From the NCBI GenBank assembly GCA_013359265.1, contig JABWCD010000004.1, forward strand, positions 186,001 through 250,000: DNA of 64,000 bases, in the 5' to 3' direction. The position numbers were made by a program, and so were the translations under genes. How positions within the stretch are numbered: position 1 is the first letter of the stretch; the number at the start of each line of letters is the position of its first letter. The DNA comes from Candidatus Hydrogenedentota bacterium (GTDB lineage Bacteria; Hydrogenedentota; Hydrogenedentia; Hydrogenedentales; SLHB01). Shown piece after piece: positions 1 to 9,230 of this stretch. The notes under the pieces are model-generated. The model searched no databases, was not told where the DNA came from, and was given only the letters and a program-made list of their open reading frames with translations.

Positions 1-2
1 AT

Positions 3-944
3 CCGGAGACGGCTGCGCAACTGGTGGTCCCGGACCCGTCGCGGGTCACGATTCTCCAATTCACCGATTCACATTTTCACCAAAACCGCAAGGACGTGCC
101 GCGCGCCGACGAGCGGACTCGGTCGGATTGGAAACGGATGGTTGATTTGTACAAACCCGATTTGATGGCGATGACCGGGGATTTGTGGCATGAAAACCAC
201 GACGGGCGGGGCGCGGAATTTCAGGCGGACAGCATCGGGCTGCTGGGCGAATTGGGGGTCCCGTGGGTGTACACGTGGGGGAACCACGATCAACTCACGG
301 ACATTCCGAAGGGACACGATGCAGCACACGATGCGAGGAATTCGCTCTATCGTGGCGGGCCGGAGCGGGGCAACTACACGGTGGACGTCGTGGACAAACA
401 GGGCAAGCGCGTGTGGGAGTTGCTGTGCATCAACACGCACCGCGAGGGGCTGACCGGTACATCACACGAGTGGCTGGCCAAGTTCGCGGAACAGAACAGG
501 GAAGTGGCAATTGCGCGGTTTGCGTTTTTCCACATCCCGGTGAAGCAGTATTTCAGCCTGAAGATGAAGAAGACCTTTAACGGCGTGTCATACGAAGGTG
601 TGGCATACGAGAAAGAGGACGGATCGGCATTGGGGCTGTTGAACGCGGTAGGCGGCGTACGTGCGTGTTTCGTCGGGCACGACCATTTGAACGATTGCTC
701 CGGCACGGTCGATGGGATCGATTTGGTGTTTGGGCGGTCGTCGGGTTGGAATGGTTACGGCTATGACAAGTTGCGCAAGGGGGGCAAGCTGATCACGGCG
801 AACAGCGAGACGGGCAGCTACGCATGGGAGTCGGTATTTCCAGACGGGCTGCGGTGGAAGCCGAACCCGGGAGAGCATATCGAGGAAGTCATTGATCAGC
901 CGTGGATCAATCCTGCCGCGGGGACGCAGTCAGCAGCGGCATAG
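3..944 (+). CDS. Calcineurin-like metallophosphoesterase (5' end outside window)
   Basis: The reading frame is open from the first in-frame codon at position 3, so the gene almost certainly starts upstream; the GTG at 24 is internal to a continuous frame and the protein is N-terminally truncated here. The metallophosphoesterase motifs appear in order: FTDSHF (DxH), TGDLWHEN (GDxx), WGNHDQ (GNHD) and, near the C-terminus, FVGHDHLND (GHDH). These residues bind the two catalytic metal ions of this hydrolase superfamily. The substrate cannot be deduced; similar single-domain proteins act on nucleotides, phosphodiesters or phospholipids. The next gene is convergent and lies 10 bases away. Confidence 0.85.
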   Translation, partial: PETAAQLVVPDPSRVTILQFTDSHFHQNRKDVPRADERTRSDWKRMVDLYKPDLMAMTGDLWHENHDGRGAEFQADSIGLLGELGVPWVYTWGNHDQLTDIPKGHDAAHDARNSLYRGGPERGNYTVDVVDKQGKRVWELLCINTHREGLTGTSHEWLAKFAEQNREVAIARFAFFHIPVKQYFSLKMKKTFNGVSYEGVAYEKEDGSALGLLNAVGGVRACFVGHDHLNDCSGTVDGIDLVFGRSSGWNGYGYDKLRKGGKLITANSETGSYAWESVFPDGLRWKPNPGEHIEEVIDQPWINPAAGTQSAAA

Positions 945-954
945 GGACGCCGCA

Positions 955-1722
955 TCAGTCACCGGCGAGGAAGTAGTTCATCTTCCATTTTCCGGATTGG
1001 TTGCTGAAGCCGGCGCGGTAATCGATGGGACTACGGACGTATTTGCCCCAGATGTAGCCGACGCGGCCATCCGGCAGTCCGACCTTTCGCCAGGGAAACG
1101 ATTCGTTGCCGATAGTGGCCTCCTTGGGCTTTTCTTCATGGTGGAGGCGCACGACGATGCGTCCCACCTTGGCGATGGCGGCTGCGTTTTCGTCGGGATT
1201 GGCGCGGACGTTTACCCCGTCGCCGACGACAAGTCCATATTCAGTTTCGTCGAATTCGTCGGGTAGCGCGTAGTAGGAGTATGGGGCGATGAAGTAGGTC
1301 TCGTTGTCGCCTTTGTTGAGCTTGCCGCCGAGGCGGAGCGCTTCGCCCAATTCTTTCCACACGGGTGACGCGTCGGGATTCTCGTTGAGGTTCCATTTCT
1401 TCTTGAAGGACTCGATTCCTTCCTCTCCGTCGTAGCCATTCAGAATCGCGGGGTCGAGCGCGGCGAGGAGGGTGGAGAGGTCTTTCGCCTGCACTGCTTT
1501 CAAGAGATTGTTCCGGAATTCAAAGAGGGCGGCGTCCTTCGGTGCGTCGTCGAAAAAGGGGACGATCTTCTCAACGAATCCGGCTGGGGCTGTTGCGGGC
1601 GATTCCGCGGCGACGGCGGCGAGAGAAGACAGGAGTACCGCAACGATGGCTGCTGGCGTGGCGCACGTAGCCAAGAATCGCCGGGCGGCAACCCCGTCGG
1701 AAATCGATAGCGTTCGCTGCAT
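955..1722 (-). CDS. Exported protein with C-terminal SH3-like domain
   Basis: A 255-residue protein with an N-terminal signal peptide: a basic stretch, then a hydrophobic core around residues 22-38 ending in AVAAES. The last 95 or so residues resemble a bacterial SH3 domain, with the pattern GDGVNVRANPDENAAAIAKV followed by a WRKVGLPDGRVGYIWGKYV strand pair. Such domains bind cell-wall peptides or other ligands in periplasmic proteins. The middle is charged and has no recognised motif. The gene is transcribed in the same direction as the upstream hydrolase (stop at 1763, 40 bases away), so co-transcription is possible. The biological role is unknown. Confidence 0.7.
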   Translation of the reverse strand: MQRTLSISDGVAARRFLATCATPAAIVAVLLSSLAAVAAESPATAPAGFVEKIVPFFDDAPKDAALFEFRNNLLKAVQAKDLSTLLAALDPAILNGYDGEEGIESFKKKWNLNENPDASPVWKELGEALRLGGKLNKGDNETYFIAPYSYYALPDEFDETEYGLVVGDGVNVRANPDENAAAIAKVGRIVVRLHHEEKPKEATIGNESFPWRKVGLPDGRVGYIWGKYVRSPIDYRAGFSNQSGKWKMNYFLAGD

Positions 1723-1762
1723 GGGCCTCGGTGAACTCCGTTTGCTCGAATTTGTCTCGAGT

Positions 1763-2590
1763 TTACAGGGAATCGAGGAAAGTTTTCATTCCTTCGCGAT
1801 AGGTTTGTTCGCTGGTGAAGATGCAGTCGTTGTGATCCCCGCGCAAATCCAGAAACATCTTGGGTTCGGTTGCGAGGTCGAAGAGACGTCGTCCGTGCTT
1901 GTAGGGGATGATGGTGTCGGCCTGGCTGTGAATGAAGAGTTTGGGTACAGAGATATTTCCGATCTTGGATTCATTGTCAAAGCGATGCTTCAGGAGCAGA
2001 TTCACCGGAACGATGGGGAAAACCTCCTTCGCGATTTTGGAGACGGATAGAAAGGTGCACTGCAGTACCACGGCACGCGGTTTCACCTCCGTCGCGAGTT
2101 CGCAGGTGGCGCCGCCGCCGAGGGATTCGCCGTAGAGGACGATGCGTTTTTCGGAAACGCCGCGCGATTTCGTGAGGTAGTTCCAGGCGGCGCGGATGTC
2201 CGCGTAACAGCGCTTTTCGGAGGGACGCCCGGTGCTGTTGCCATAGCCGCCGTAGTCGTATGTGAAGATGTCATATCGGAGATCGCGGAGCATGGCGTAA
2301 TGTTCGATGCGGTCCGCGATATTGCCGCCGTTGCCGTGCGAGAGAAGGATGACGCCTTCGGGGTTTTCAACGGGTATGTACCACGCGTCGGTGCGGTCAT
2401 TGCCGATATTCAGAGTGATGCGCTCGTACGTCCATCCGAAAGGCGGATCGGCGGGTGTGCGCCAGACTTGTTTGCTGGCCGGGAAGATCAGCGACTCTTG
2501 AAACGCCCAGAGCAAGACGCAGCCTCCAATCACCGTCGCGGCAATAGCGAAGCCTATTCTCCGCGGGAATTGCATCCAGCGGCGTGACAT
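1763..2590 (-). CDS. Membrane-anchored alpha/beta hydrolase (ABHD13/17-like)
   Basis: Serine hydrolase of about 275 residues. I start it at the ATG at 2590 (MSRRWMQFP) because a GGAG sequence lies 7 bases upstream; the frame is also open for 20 codons further up. One hydrophobic helix at residues 12-30 anchors it to the inner membrane. The fold motifs are clear: the oxyanion segment LLSHGNGGN, the nucleophile elbow YGESLGGG with the catalytic Ser, an Asp in HSQADTIIP and a His in RGDHND near the C-terminus. The family includes acyl-protein thioesterases and esterases, but the substrate is not predictable. It is divergent from the porin gene, sharing a 140-base intergenic region. Confidence 0.8.
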   Translation of the reverse strand: MSRRWMQFPRRIGFAIAATVIGGCVLLWAFQESLIFPASKQVWRTPADPPFGWTYERITLNIGNDRTDAWYIPVENPEGVILLSHGNGGNIADRIEHYAMLRDLRYDIFTYDYGGYGNSTGRPSEKRCYADIRAAWNYLTKSRGVSEKRIVLYGESLGGGATCELATEVKPRAVVLQCTFLSVSKIAKEVFPIVPVNLLLKHRFDNESKIGNISVPKLFIHSQADTIIPYKHGRRLFDLATEPKMFLDLRGDHNDCIFTSEQTYREGMKTFLDSL

Positions 2591-2673
2591 TTGCGGACTC
2601 CAACCTATTGTTACGATCGAGCGACTAACAGCGTACTTGAATTCAAACACGTATGGGAGCAGTATATTTGCGT

Positions 2674-2696
2674 GGACCCGAGGGGGATTCGGGTCC
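2674..2696. promoter_or_regulatory. Inverted repeat in the leader of the porin gene
   Basis: Arms GGACCCGA (2674-2681) and TCGGGTCC (2689-2696) are perfect reverse complements separated by 7 bases. The element sits 35 bases before the porin ATG, in the intergenic region shared with the divergent hydrolase. It is not followed by a T-run, so it is more likely an operator or a leader hairpin than a terminator. No regulator is identified. Confidence 0.3.
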
Positions 2697-2731
2697 GTGG
2701 GTTGGGGAACCCATTCGGAAGGGGGAATTCT

Positions 2732-4318
2732 ATGTGGCGGTATTTATTTTTCGCGCTCGTACTGTGTCTGGCGGTAACTGTTTTGCCTGCGCAGGCGGAA
2801 CTTCAGAACGTCCAGGTGGGCGGAGAAGTCCGAATTAAGCTGGACCTCATCTACAACTGGGCGCCCGAGCCGGGGCCGCTGGAAATCCGCGTGCCGGCGT
2901 TCTTATTGCCGAATCGGCCGATCGGCGAATTCCTGTCGGGCGCGCCGGCGTTCAACGGTCTCGGGTTGATCAGTCCGTATGCGTGGGACGACAAGACCAA
3001 TAACCTCACGCTGACGGAGCAGCGTACGCGTCTAAACGTAAAGGCCGATTTCACGAACGATGTGTCGGCGTTTATGGAACTGGAGAGCTACGACTTCTGG
3101 GGCGAAGATTTTCGGTCGGACTACATCACTGGCGCCGACCGACGCGCTGCGACCGGAGACGACGTTGAGATGTATCAGGCGTATATCGACGTGAATGAAA
3201 TGTACGGGATGCCGCTGCGTCTGCGGATCGGACGGCAGGAGCTTGCGTTCGGCAGCCAGTGGCTCGTGGGGCCGAAGGACTTTGGTCCGTTTTATCGCGG
3301 ACGTTCGTTCGATGCGTTGCGGCTTACGTATGCGACCGACATAACGACAGTCGACGCGTGGTACTCGACGCTGGCCGAGGGCGGCATTGCCGAGGAGGAT
3401 GAAGACGTTGCGTTTTATGGCGTGTACGCGACGTGCAAGGCGCTGGAGAACATCGCGTTTGACGCATATTGGCTGTGGGTCCGAGATGCACGCAGCCTGA
3501 ACGACACGAACTTCATCGCGCCAATCGAATGGTTGGAGGACGCGTTCAATCTCGATGACTACGACACGACGAATTTGCATACGGTAGGGCTTCGCGCGTC
3601 AGGTGTGCTGGGGGCGTTTGACTTCGATGTCGAGACGGCCTATCAGTTCGGCGACGCGGATCGGAACGGATTCTTCTTCAAGCCGTATCTCTACGGTGAC
3701 GATGGGGCGGAATACGACGCGTGGGGACTGACGGCGCAGGTTGGATATGCGTTTGACGTGGCGTGGCAACCGCACGTGTTCGCGAAGTATGCGTATTACG
3801 AGGGGGAGGATAACCGGGACATCAACTTCTGGCAGTGGCTGAACCCATTCGACCGGCCCGAGGCGAGCGTGAGTTTTAACCGGCTCTTCTCGAACCAGAT
3901 GTACAACGGGTTCTTCGATCTACAGAACGATTTTTCCAACGCCCACATTTTCATGATCGGCGCACAGGCGCACCCGATGGAAGCGATCGACCTGCATGTG
4001 GACCTCCAATACATTATCGCGGACGAACCGTTCGATTCGCCGAGAACCGTAAGCCTGGGCGGCTTCAAAGTGCCGGTGGCGCCGGCGCTGTCGTTTTGGA
4101 CGCAAGCGGGGGACGACGAATTGGGGTGGGTGACAGACATCGTCATCACCTATCATTACAGTGAAGACCTGATGTTCATGGCGCACTGGTCGCACCTGTT
4201 TGCGGGTGAAGGCCTCGAAGATGGATCGTTTTTCGCGGGTAATGGCACCATCTTTGGCGGCGGCTCGGACGACGATGACGGTGATTTCATTACGTTCGAA
4301 ACGAGAATCTGCTTCTAA
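2732..4318 (+). CDS. Alginate-export-family outer-membrane porin
   Basis: A 528-residue protein. The start is taken at ATG 2732 because it opens a textbook signal peptide ([15 protein letters not shown], cleavage after AQA) behind a GGAAGGGGG ribosome-binding site; the open frame extends upstream without one. The mature part is rich in aromatic residues and alternating beta-strand patterns. It carries the segments expected of the alginate-export (Alginate_exp) beta-barrel family: an early [20 protein letters not shown] strand pair, [14 protein letters not shown] in the middle and repeated YWLW/YHYSED strands to a C-terminal TFETRICF. Such proteins form 18-stranded outer-membrane channels for anionic sugars or organic acids. 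The specificity here is unknown. The gene stands alone, 73 bases before trpB. Confidence 0.8.
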   Translation: MWRYLFFALVLCLAVTVLPAQAELQNVQVGGEVRIKLDLIYNWAPEPGPLEIRVPAFLLPNRPIGEFLSGAPAFNGLGLISPYAWDDKTNNLTLTEQRTRLNVKADFTNDVSAFMELESYDFWGEDFRSDYITGADRRAATGDDVEMYQAYIDVNEMYGMPLRLRIGRQELAFGSQWLVGPKDFGPFYRGRSFDALRLTYATDITTVDAWYSTLAEGGIAEEDEDVAFYGVYATCKALENIAFDAYWLWVRDARSLNDTNFIAPIEWLEDAFNLDDYDTTNLHTVGLRASGVLGAFDFDVETAYQFGDADRNGFFFKPYLYGDDGAEYDAWGLTAQVGYAFDVAWQPHVFAKYAYYEGEDNRDINFWQWLNPFDRPEASVSFNRLFSNQMYNGFFDLQNDFSNAHIFMIGAQAHPMEAIDLHVDLQYIIADEPFDSPRTVSLGGFKVPVAPALSFWTQAGDDELGWVTDIVITYHYSEDLMFMAHWSHLFAGEGLEDGSFFAGNGTIFGGGSDDDDGDFITFETRICF

Positions 4319-4332
4319 CATTTATGCTGTGC

Positions 4333-4361
4333 GCGGCGGCGGGCCGGACCCTCGCCGCCGC
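4333..4361 (+). other. GC-rich hairpin between the porin and trpB genes
   Basis: Arms GCGGCGGCG (4333-4341) and CGCCGCCGC (4353-4361) pair perfectly around an 11-base loop. It follows the porin stop codon by 14 bases. There is no T-run after it, so it may be an mRNA 3' stabiliser or a weak terminator. Confidence 0.35.
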
Positions 4362-4391
4362 TTACCCGTCACCCACGCGGAGGGAGCCGAA

Positions 4392-5762
4392 ATGAATCGC
4401 TACAACATTCTGCTTGATCCGGGCCAAATGCCGGACCATTGGTACAACCTTATTGCGGACATGCCCGTTCCGATGGACCCGCCGTTGCACCCGGGGACGC
4501 TGAAGCCGTGCGAGGCGAGCGATCTCGCGGCAATCTTCCCCGAGCCGCTGATCCTGCAGGAAATGACGCCGCAGCGAGACATTTCGATTCCCGGCGAAGT
4601 GATGGACATTTACCGCCTGTGGCGGCCCACGCCGTTGCGCCGCGCGTTTCGATTGGAGAAGGCGCTGGGCACGCCCGCGAAGATTTACTACAAGAACGAA
4701 AGCGTCAGCCCGTCGGGCAGCCACAAGATCAATACGTCCGTGCCGCAGGTCTACTACAATAAAATCAGCGGCATCCGGGAGATTACGACGGAGACGGGCG
4801 CGGGGCAGTGGGGGACGGCGCTCTCGATCGCGTGCAGCATGTTTGACGTGAAGTGCACGGTGTATATGGTGCGCGTAAGCTACGAGCAGAAGCCGTACCG
4901 CAGGATTCTGATCGAAACGTACGGCGGCAAAGTGATTCCGAGTCCGAGCAACACGACGGACAGCGGCCGCGCGTTTCTCGCGCAGGACGCGGATACCACC
5001 GGAAGTCTGGGAATGGCGATCTCGGAGGCAGTCGAGGTCGCGGCAAAAAGCGGTGGAGCAATCAAGTACAGTCTCGGGAGCGTGCTGAACCATGTGCTCT
5101 TGCACAACTCGATCATTGGTCTCGAAGCAAAGAAACAGATGGAGTTGGCTGGAGATTATCCCGACGTGGTGATCGGGTGCTGTGGCGGCGGGTCGAACTT
5201 CGCGGGTCTCGCATTTCCGTTTGTTCAGGACAAAATCGTGAGTAAATTGAAGACGGACATTGTCGCGTCGGAACCGGCTGCCTGCCCAACATTGACACGC
5301 GGATTGTACGCGTACGACTTCGGCGATACCGCGCACCTGACGCCCTTGCTCAAGCAATATACGCTGGGCAGCAACTTTATCCCGCCCGGCATTCATGCCG
5401 GCGGACTGCGCTACCACGGCGTCGCGCAGCAGGTCGCGCACCTTACGCGCCACGGGATTATTCGGGCAGTCGCCGTGAAGCAGAATCCGGTGTTTGAAGC
5501 GAGCCTGTTGTTTGCGAAAGCGGAAGGGATTGTGCCGGCGCCGGAGTCGGGCCACGCGATTCGGACGGCGGTGGATGAGGCGCTAAAGTGCAAGGAAACT
5601 GGAGAGAAGAAGACGATCCTGTTCAATCTGAGCGGGCATGGCCACTTCGATATGTCGTCGTATGAGGCGTACCTTGCAGGCAAGCTCCAGGACTACGAGC
5701 TTGACGACGAGGTGATTCAGGCGGCGGAGGCAGGGATTCCGAAGGTCGAAGCGGTGGCATAG
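4392..5762 (+). CDS. trpB: Tryptophan synthase beta chain, TrpB2 type (PLP enzyme)
   Basis: Catalyses condensation of indole with serine to tryptophan using pyridoxal phosphate. It is 456 residues from ATG 4392, which follows a GGAGCC site; the open frame upstream overlaps the porin and is ignored. The length (about 50 residues longer than TrpB1) and N-terminal region match the TrpB2 family. The PLP lysine is K112 in [12 protein letters not shown], the ETGAGQWG segment forms the carboxylate loop, and [10 protein letters not shown] binds the cofactor phosphate. No trpA or other trp gene is nearby. TrpB2 enzymes often lack the residues for TrpA docking and may act alone to salvage free indole; that role is an inference here. 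Confidence 0.9.
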   Translation: MNRYNILLDPGQMPDHWYNLIADMPVPMDPPLHPGTLKPCEASDLAAIFPEPLILQEMTPQRDISIPGEVMDIYRLWRPTPLRRAFRLEKALGTPAKIYYKNESVSPSGSHKINTSVPQVYYNKISGIREITTETGAGQWGTALSIACSMFDVKCTVYMVRVSYEQKPYRRILIETYGGKVIPSPSNTTDSGRAFLAQDADTTGSLGMAISEAVEVAAKSGGAIKYSLGSVLNHVLLHNSIIGLEAKKQMELAGDYPDVVIGCCGGGSNFAGLAFPFVQDKIVSKLKTDIVASEPAACPTLTRGLYAYDFGDTAHLTPLLKQYTLGSNFIPPGIHAGGLRYHGVAQQVAHLTRHGIIRAVAVKQNPVFEASLLFAKAEGIVPAPESGHAIRTAVDEALKCKETGEKKTILFNLSGHGHFDMSSYEAYLAGKLQDYELDDEVIQAAEAGIPKVEAVA

Positions 5763-5771
5763 CGCGTCGAG

Positions 5772-5818
5772 GGGGACAGCCACCGTCCCCGCGACAGTTC
5801 CCGCCAATTATTGGGAAC
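5772..5818. repeat. Short palindromic (REP-like) sequences after trpB
   Basis: Two adjacent inverted repeats: GGGGAC/GTCCCC (5772-5777 and 5785-5790, 7-base loop) and GTTCCC/GGGAAC (5797-5802 and 5813-5818). The first resembles the GGGGACGGTGGCTGTCCCC-type intergenic palindromes scattered through many environmental genomes, often linked with REP-associated tyrosine transposases. No such transposase is in the window. They may also act as a 3' end for trpB. Confidence 0.4.
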
Positions 5819-5963
5819 GGCTCGGATGGTTTACTTCCGGGCGTTTACCGACCCGTAAATAGGGCTTGCCTTTTCGGGCAGAACCTCCCCATAATCGAAG
5901 CGTCGAAGGTGACGCTTTGCCTGGGTCTTAGTCATGTCTCCTGCGCCGAGGGAGGGTCCGTCT

Positions 5964-7862
5964 ATGAGTCAGCATGCCAGCGAAATCGAGTCCAGAAAGG
6001 TTGCGGAGGATTCGCGCCAGACGGAGTGGCAGCCGAGCTTCCTGCGCGAACTGTTCCTCGGGAGTTTCCGCCCCGACCTCCTCCCCGAATACCCCATGGA
6101 CGGGACGTGCCCGGAGTTCAAGCCCGTCTATGAGAAGCTGCGCGACTTCTTCGCGAACGAGGTCGATCCGGTCGAGATTGACGAGACGGGCGAGTATCCG
6201 CAGCATGTGCTTGATTCGCTCGCGGAGATGGGCGCGTTCGGGTTGCTCGTGCCCAAGGAGTACGGCGGACACGGGCTGAACAAGGTCGAGTGGTGCAAGC
6301 TGATGGAGTTGCTCGCGAGCTTCGAGGGCAACCTGTTGGGCCTGCTGTCGCCGCATCAGTCGGTGGGCGTGCCGGAGACCATCAAGCAGTTTGGGACGCC
6401 AGAGCAGAAACAGACGTATTTGACGCGATGTGCGGCGGGGGACATTTCCGCGTTCGCGTTAACGGAGCCGGACGTGGGTTCTGACCCGGCGCGGCTTGCG
6501 ACGACGGCGACGCTAACGCCCGAGGGCGACGCGTACATTCTGAACGGTGTCAAGCTGTGGTGTACGAACGGCACGTTGGCAAAACTGCTCATTGTGATGG
6601 CAAAACATCCCGACACGAAAAAGATCAGCGCGTTCGTAGTCGAGACCGACTGGCCCGGCGTTGAGGTGACGCACCGCTGCCGGTTTATGGGTCTGCGCGC
6701 GCTGGCCAATGGCGTCATCCAGTTCACGAACGTGCGCGTGCCGAAGGAAAATCTCGTGGGCGGCGAGGGTAAGGGGCTGAAGATCGCGCTGACCGTGCTC
6801 AACGTCGGGCGGTTGTCCGTGCCTACGGGCGCTGTGGGGACGGCGAAGAAGTGCGTCGAAATTTGCAGAAAGTGGGCGAACGAGCGCGTGCAGTGGGGGA
6901 GGCCGATCGGCAAGCACGAGGCGATATCCCACATGATTTCCGATATGACCGCGAATGTCTTCGCGATGGAGGCGGTTGCGTATCTTTCCGCGGAGATGGC
7001 CGTGCGCGGTAATTACGATATTCGGCTGGAAGCGGCCGCGGCGAAAGAATGGAACACGTGCCGAGCGTGGGAAACCGTCGATAACACGTTCCAGATTCGC
7101 GGCGGTCGCGGCTATGAGACGGAACGGTCGCTTGTCGCGCGGGGTGAGAAGCCGATTGGAGTCGAGCGCATGATGCGCGACTCCCGCATCACGAAAGTGT
7201 TCGAGGGCGCGAGCGAGATCATGCATCTATTCATCGCGCGCGAGGCGGTCGACAAGCATTTGCAGGTGGCCGGCGCGATGGTCGATCCCGAAACGCCAAC
7301 AAACAAGAAGCTTGCGGCCCTGCCGCGAGTCGCGGCGTTTTATGCGACGTGGTACCCGACGCGGTGGTTGGGCGGATCGAGTTGGCGGCGTTATGACGCG
7401 CACGGGCACCTTGAATACGGCGTACTCGAAACGCACATGCGGTTTATTGAACGGCGGTCACGTAAACTCGCGCGCGAGATTTTCCACGGCATGATCGTGT
7501 ACAAGGCCAAATTGCAGCACAAGCAAGTGTTCTTGTTTCGGTTGGTCGACATCGCGATGGAACTTTTTGCGATGGCATGCGCCATTCGGCGCGCGCGCAC
7601 CATGCAGCACCATAAACACGCGGACGCGGAGAAGGCCGTCGAGTTGGCGGACGTGTTCTGCAAGCTCGCGCGGCGTAAGGCAGACCGCATTTTCCACGAT
7701 CTGTGGCATAACGACGACGACGCGAAGTACAAGACTGCGCTCGCGGTGCTCGACGGCAGACACACCTGGCTCGAACAGGGCATCCTCGCGGAAGAGGACC
7801 TTGCGTTTCCGCCGTCACTGCTGGACGCAAAGGCATCGAGCGAACACGTCGCAATAAAGTAA
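5964..7862 (+). CDS. Acyl-CoA dehydrogenase, very-long-chain type
   Basis: FAD-dependent first step of fatty-acid beta-oxidation. I start at ATG 5964 (MSQHASEIE) because GGAGGG lies 8 bases upstream; an in-frame ATG at 5934 has no such site. At 632 residues it is longer than the usual 380-400 and has the extra C-terminal domain of VLCAD/ACAD9-like enzymes. Visible family motifs are AFALTEPDVGSDP (FAD/substrate loop), FQIRGGRGYETE and KVFEGASEIMHLFIAREA, where the Glu of FEG aligns with the catalytic base. The next gene, 110 bases on, is an AMACR-like CoA transferase, suggesting a shared lipid-degradation task, perhaps of branched acyl chains. Confidence 0.9.
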   Translation: MSQHASEIESRKVAEDSRQTEWQPSFLRELFLGSFRPDLLPEYPMDGTCPEFKPVYEKLRDFFANEVDPVEIDETGEYPQHVLDSLAEMGAFGLLVPKEYGGHGLNKVEWCKLMELLASFEGNLLGLLSPHQSVGVPETIKQFGTPEQKQTYLTRCAAGDISAFALTEPDVGSDPARLATTATLTPEGDAYILNGVKLWCTNGTLAKLLIVMAKHPDTKKISAFVVETDWPGVEVTHRCRFMGLRALANGVIQFTNVRVPKENLVGGEGKGLKIALTVLNVGRLSVPTGAVGTAKKCVEICRKWANERVQWGRPIGKHEAISHMISDMTANVFAMEAVAYLSAEMAVRGNYDIRLEAAAAKEWNTCRAWETVDNTFQIRGGRGYETERSLVARGEKPIGVERMMRDSRITKVFEGASEIMHLFIAREAVDKHLQVAGAMVDPETPTNKKLAALPRVAAFYATWYPTRWLGGSSWRRYDAHGHLEYGVLETHMRFIERRSRKLAREIFHGMIVYKAKLQHKQVFLFRLVDIAMELFAMACAIRRARTMQHHKHADAEKAVELADVFCKLARRKADRIFHDLWHNDDDAKYKTALAVLDGRHTWLEQGILAEEDLAFPPSLLDAKASSEHVAIK

Positions 7863-7874
7863 TTCGATCTGTAA

Positions 7875-7948
7875 CCGCAGATTGCGCAAAGTAACGCGGA
7901 TTAGTTTCGTAGAGCATTCTAATCCGTGAGAATCGGTGCGATCTGTGG
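7875..7948. repeat. Imperfect long inverted repeat between two acyl-CoA genes
   Basis: Two 30-base arms (7875-7904 starting CCGCAGATTGCG and ending GGATTAG; 7919-7948 starting CTAATCCGTGAG and ending ATCTGTGG) are reverse complements at roughly two thirds of positions, with a 14-base spacer. The wording of alternating CGCAGATT/ACGCGGATT units is familiar from dispersed intergenic palindromes in metagenomic bacterial genomes. It lies in the gap before the CoA transferase start, so it would be transcribed as a hairpin. Confidence 0.55.
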
Positions 7949-7971
7949 ACTTCCATTCTTCGGGGTATTCC

Positions 7972-9144
7972 ATGAGCGGGCCACTGAACGGGATCAAGGT
8001 CATCGATTGCAGCCGGTTGTTGCCGGGCGGGTTTTGCACGATGCTGATGGGGGACCTTGGCGCGGACGTGATCAAGGTCGAGGAGCCGGGGCGGGGGGAT
8101 TACGTCCGCGAGTTCCTGCCGTTCAAAGGCGACCAGAGTTACATGCACCTTGTGCTCAACCGCAACAAGCGCAGCATGACCCTGAATCTGAAATCGCCCG
8201 AAGGTGTCGAGATTCTCAGACGGCTGGTGCGCGACGCAGATGTATTAGTCGAAGGGTTTCGTCCGGGTGTGATGGATAAGCTCGGCGTTGGCTACAACGT
8301 CTTGAAGGAGGTGAATCCGCGCCTCGTTTACTGCGCCATCACTGGCTACGGTCAGACCGGACCGTATGCGAACCGGCCCGGTCACGACATCAACTACATG
8401 GGCATCGCGGGCGCGCTCGAATTGTCCGGTCCGAAGGATGGGCCGCCGACGATCCCCGGCTTGACGGTCGCCGATATCGGAGGCGGCGCGCAGATGGCGA
8501 TCATTGGGATTCTCGCGGCATTGATAGCGCGACAGAGCACCGGCAAAGGACAATTCGTCGATATCTCGATGACCGATGGCGTGGCCTATTGGTTGTCGTT
8601 GTTTGCGGGGTGGTATTTCGGAACGGGCGTCAGCCCGAAGCGCGGCGAACACATGTTGCTTGGCCAGTTCCCGTGTTATGCGATTTATCCCGCGAAAGAC
8701 GGGTACATCACCGTCGGCTGTCTTGAACCGCACTTCTGGGCAAACCTGTGTTCTGCGATTGGCCGCGGGCAGTACATCCCCGAACAACTGAATATAGACG
8801 ACGCGGATCGCATCTGCGACGACTTGGCAAGTGTCTTCAAGACGAAAACGCGCGCGGAATGGGACGTTTTCTTTGCGGACAAAAACGCGTGCGTGGGTCC
8901 CGTACATCTCGTCGAGGAGGCGATGGACGACCCGCAGCTACGACATCGAACCATGTTTACGACGGTGGCACACCCTACCGAAGGAGCAATCCAGCAGTTG
9001 GGAATCCCGATTAAGTTCTCTGAAACGCTGGGACAAGTGCGCGTGCCACCGCCGAACCTCGGCGCGGATACGGACGGAGTACTCCAAGAAATTGGGTATT
9101 CGGCCGCTGAAATTGCTGCCTTCCGAGAACTGGGAACTCTCTAA
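7972..9144 (+). CDS. Family III CoA transferase, alpha-methylacyl-CoA racemase-like
   Basis: A 390-residue CaiB/BaiF-family protein. The start is set at ATG 7972 (MSGPLNGIKVIDCSR), which matches the usual family N-terminus; the 12 upstream codons fall in the repeat region. The family signature is seen at the N-terminus (LLPGGFCTMLMGDLGADVIKVE) and the catalytic Asp lies in PGHDINYMGIAGAL. GHDINY followed by ADIGGGAQMA and STGKGQFVDISM is characteristic of alpha-methylacyl-CoA racemases rather than formyl-CoA transferases. Racemases of this group make 2-methyl acyl-CoAs accessible to beta-oxidation, which fits the acyl-CoA dehydrogenase next door. True CoA transfer activity cannot be excluded. 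Confidence 0.85.
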   Translation: MSGPLNGIKVIDCSRLLPGGFCTMLMGDLGADVIKVEEPGRGDYVREFLPFKGDQSYMHLVLNRNKRSMTLNLKSPEGVEILRRLVRDADVLVEGFRPGVMDKLGVGYNVLKEVNPRLVYCAITGYGQTGPYANRPGHDINYMGIAGALELSGPKDGPPTIPGLTVADIGGGAQMAIIGILAALIARQSTGKGQFVDISMTDGVAYWLSLFAGWYFGTGVSPKRGEHMLLGQFPCYAIYPAKDGYITVGCLEPHFWANLCSAIGRGQYIPEQLNIDDADRICDDLASVFKTKTRAEWDVFFADKNACVGPVHLVEEAMDDPQLRHRTMFTTVAHPTEGAIQQLGIPIKFSETLGQVRVPPPNLGADTDGVLQEIGYSAAEIAAFRELGTL

Positions 9145-9230
9145 CGGCGGTTTGGGATGAATTTGATCGTCCCGGCGGATCATGGCGTAATGGTGCGCGG
9201 GGTATTGCGATTCTTTAGAAAGGGCAAATT

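Noticed and set aside
4362-5555. Minus-strand frame of 397 codons opposite trpB
   Set aside because: Arginine-rich shadow of the TrpB gene without a ribosome-binding site or a recognised family.
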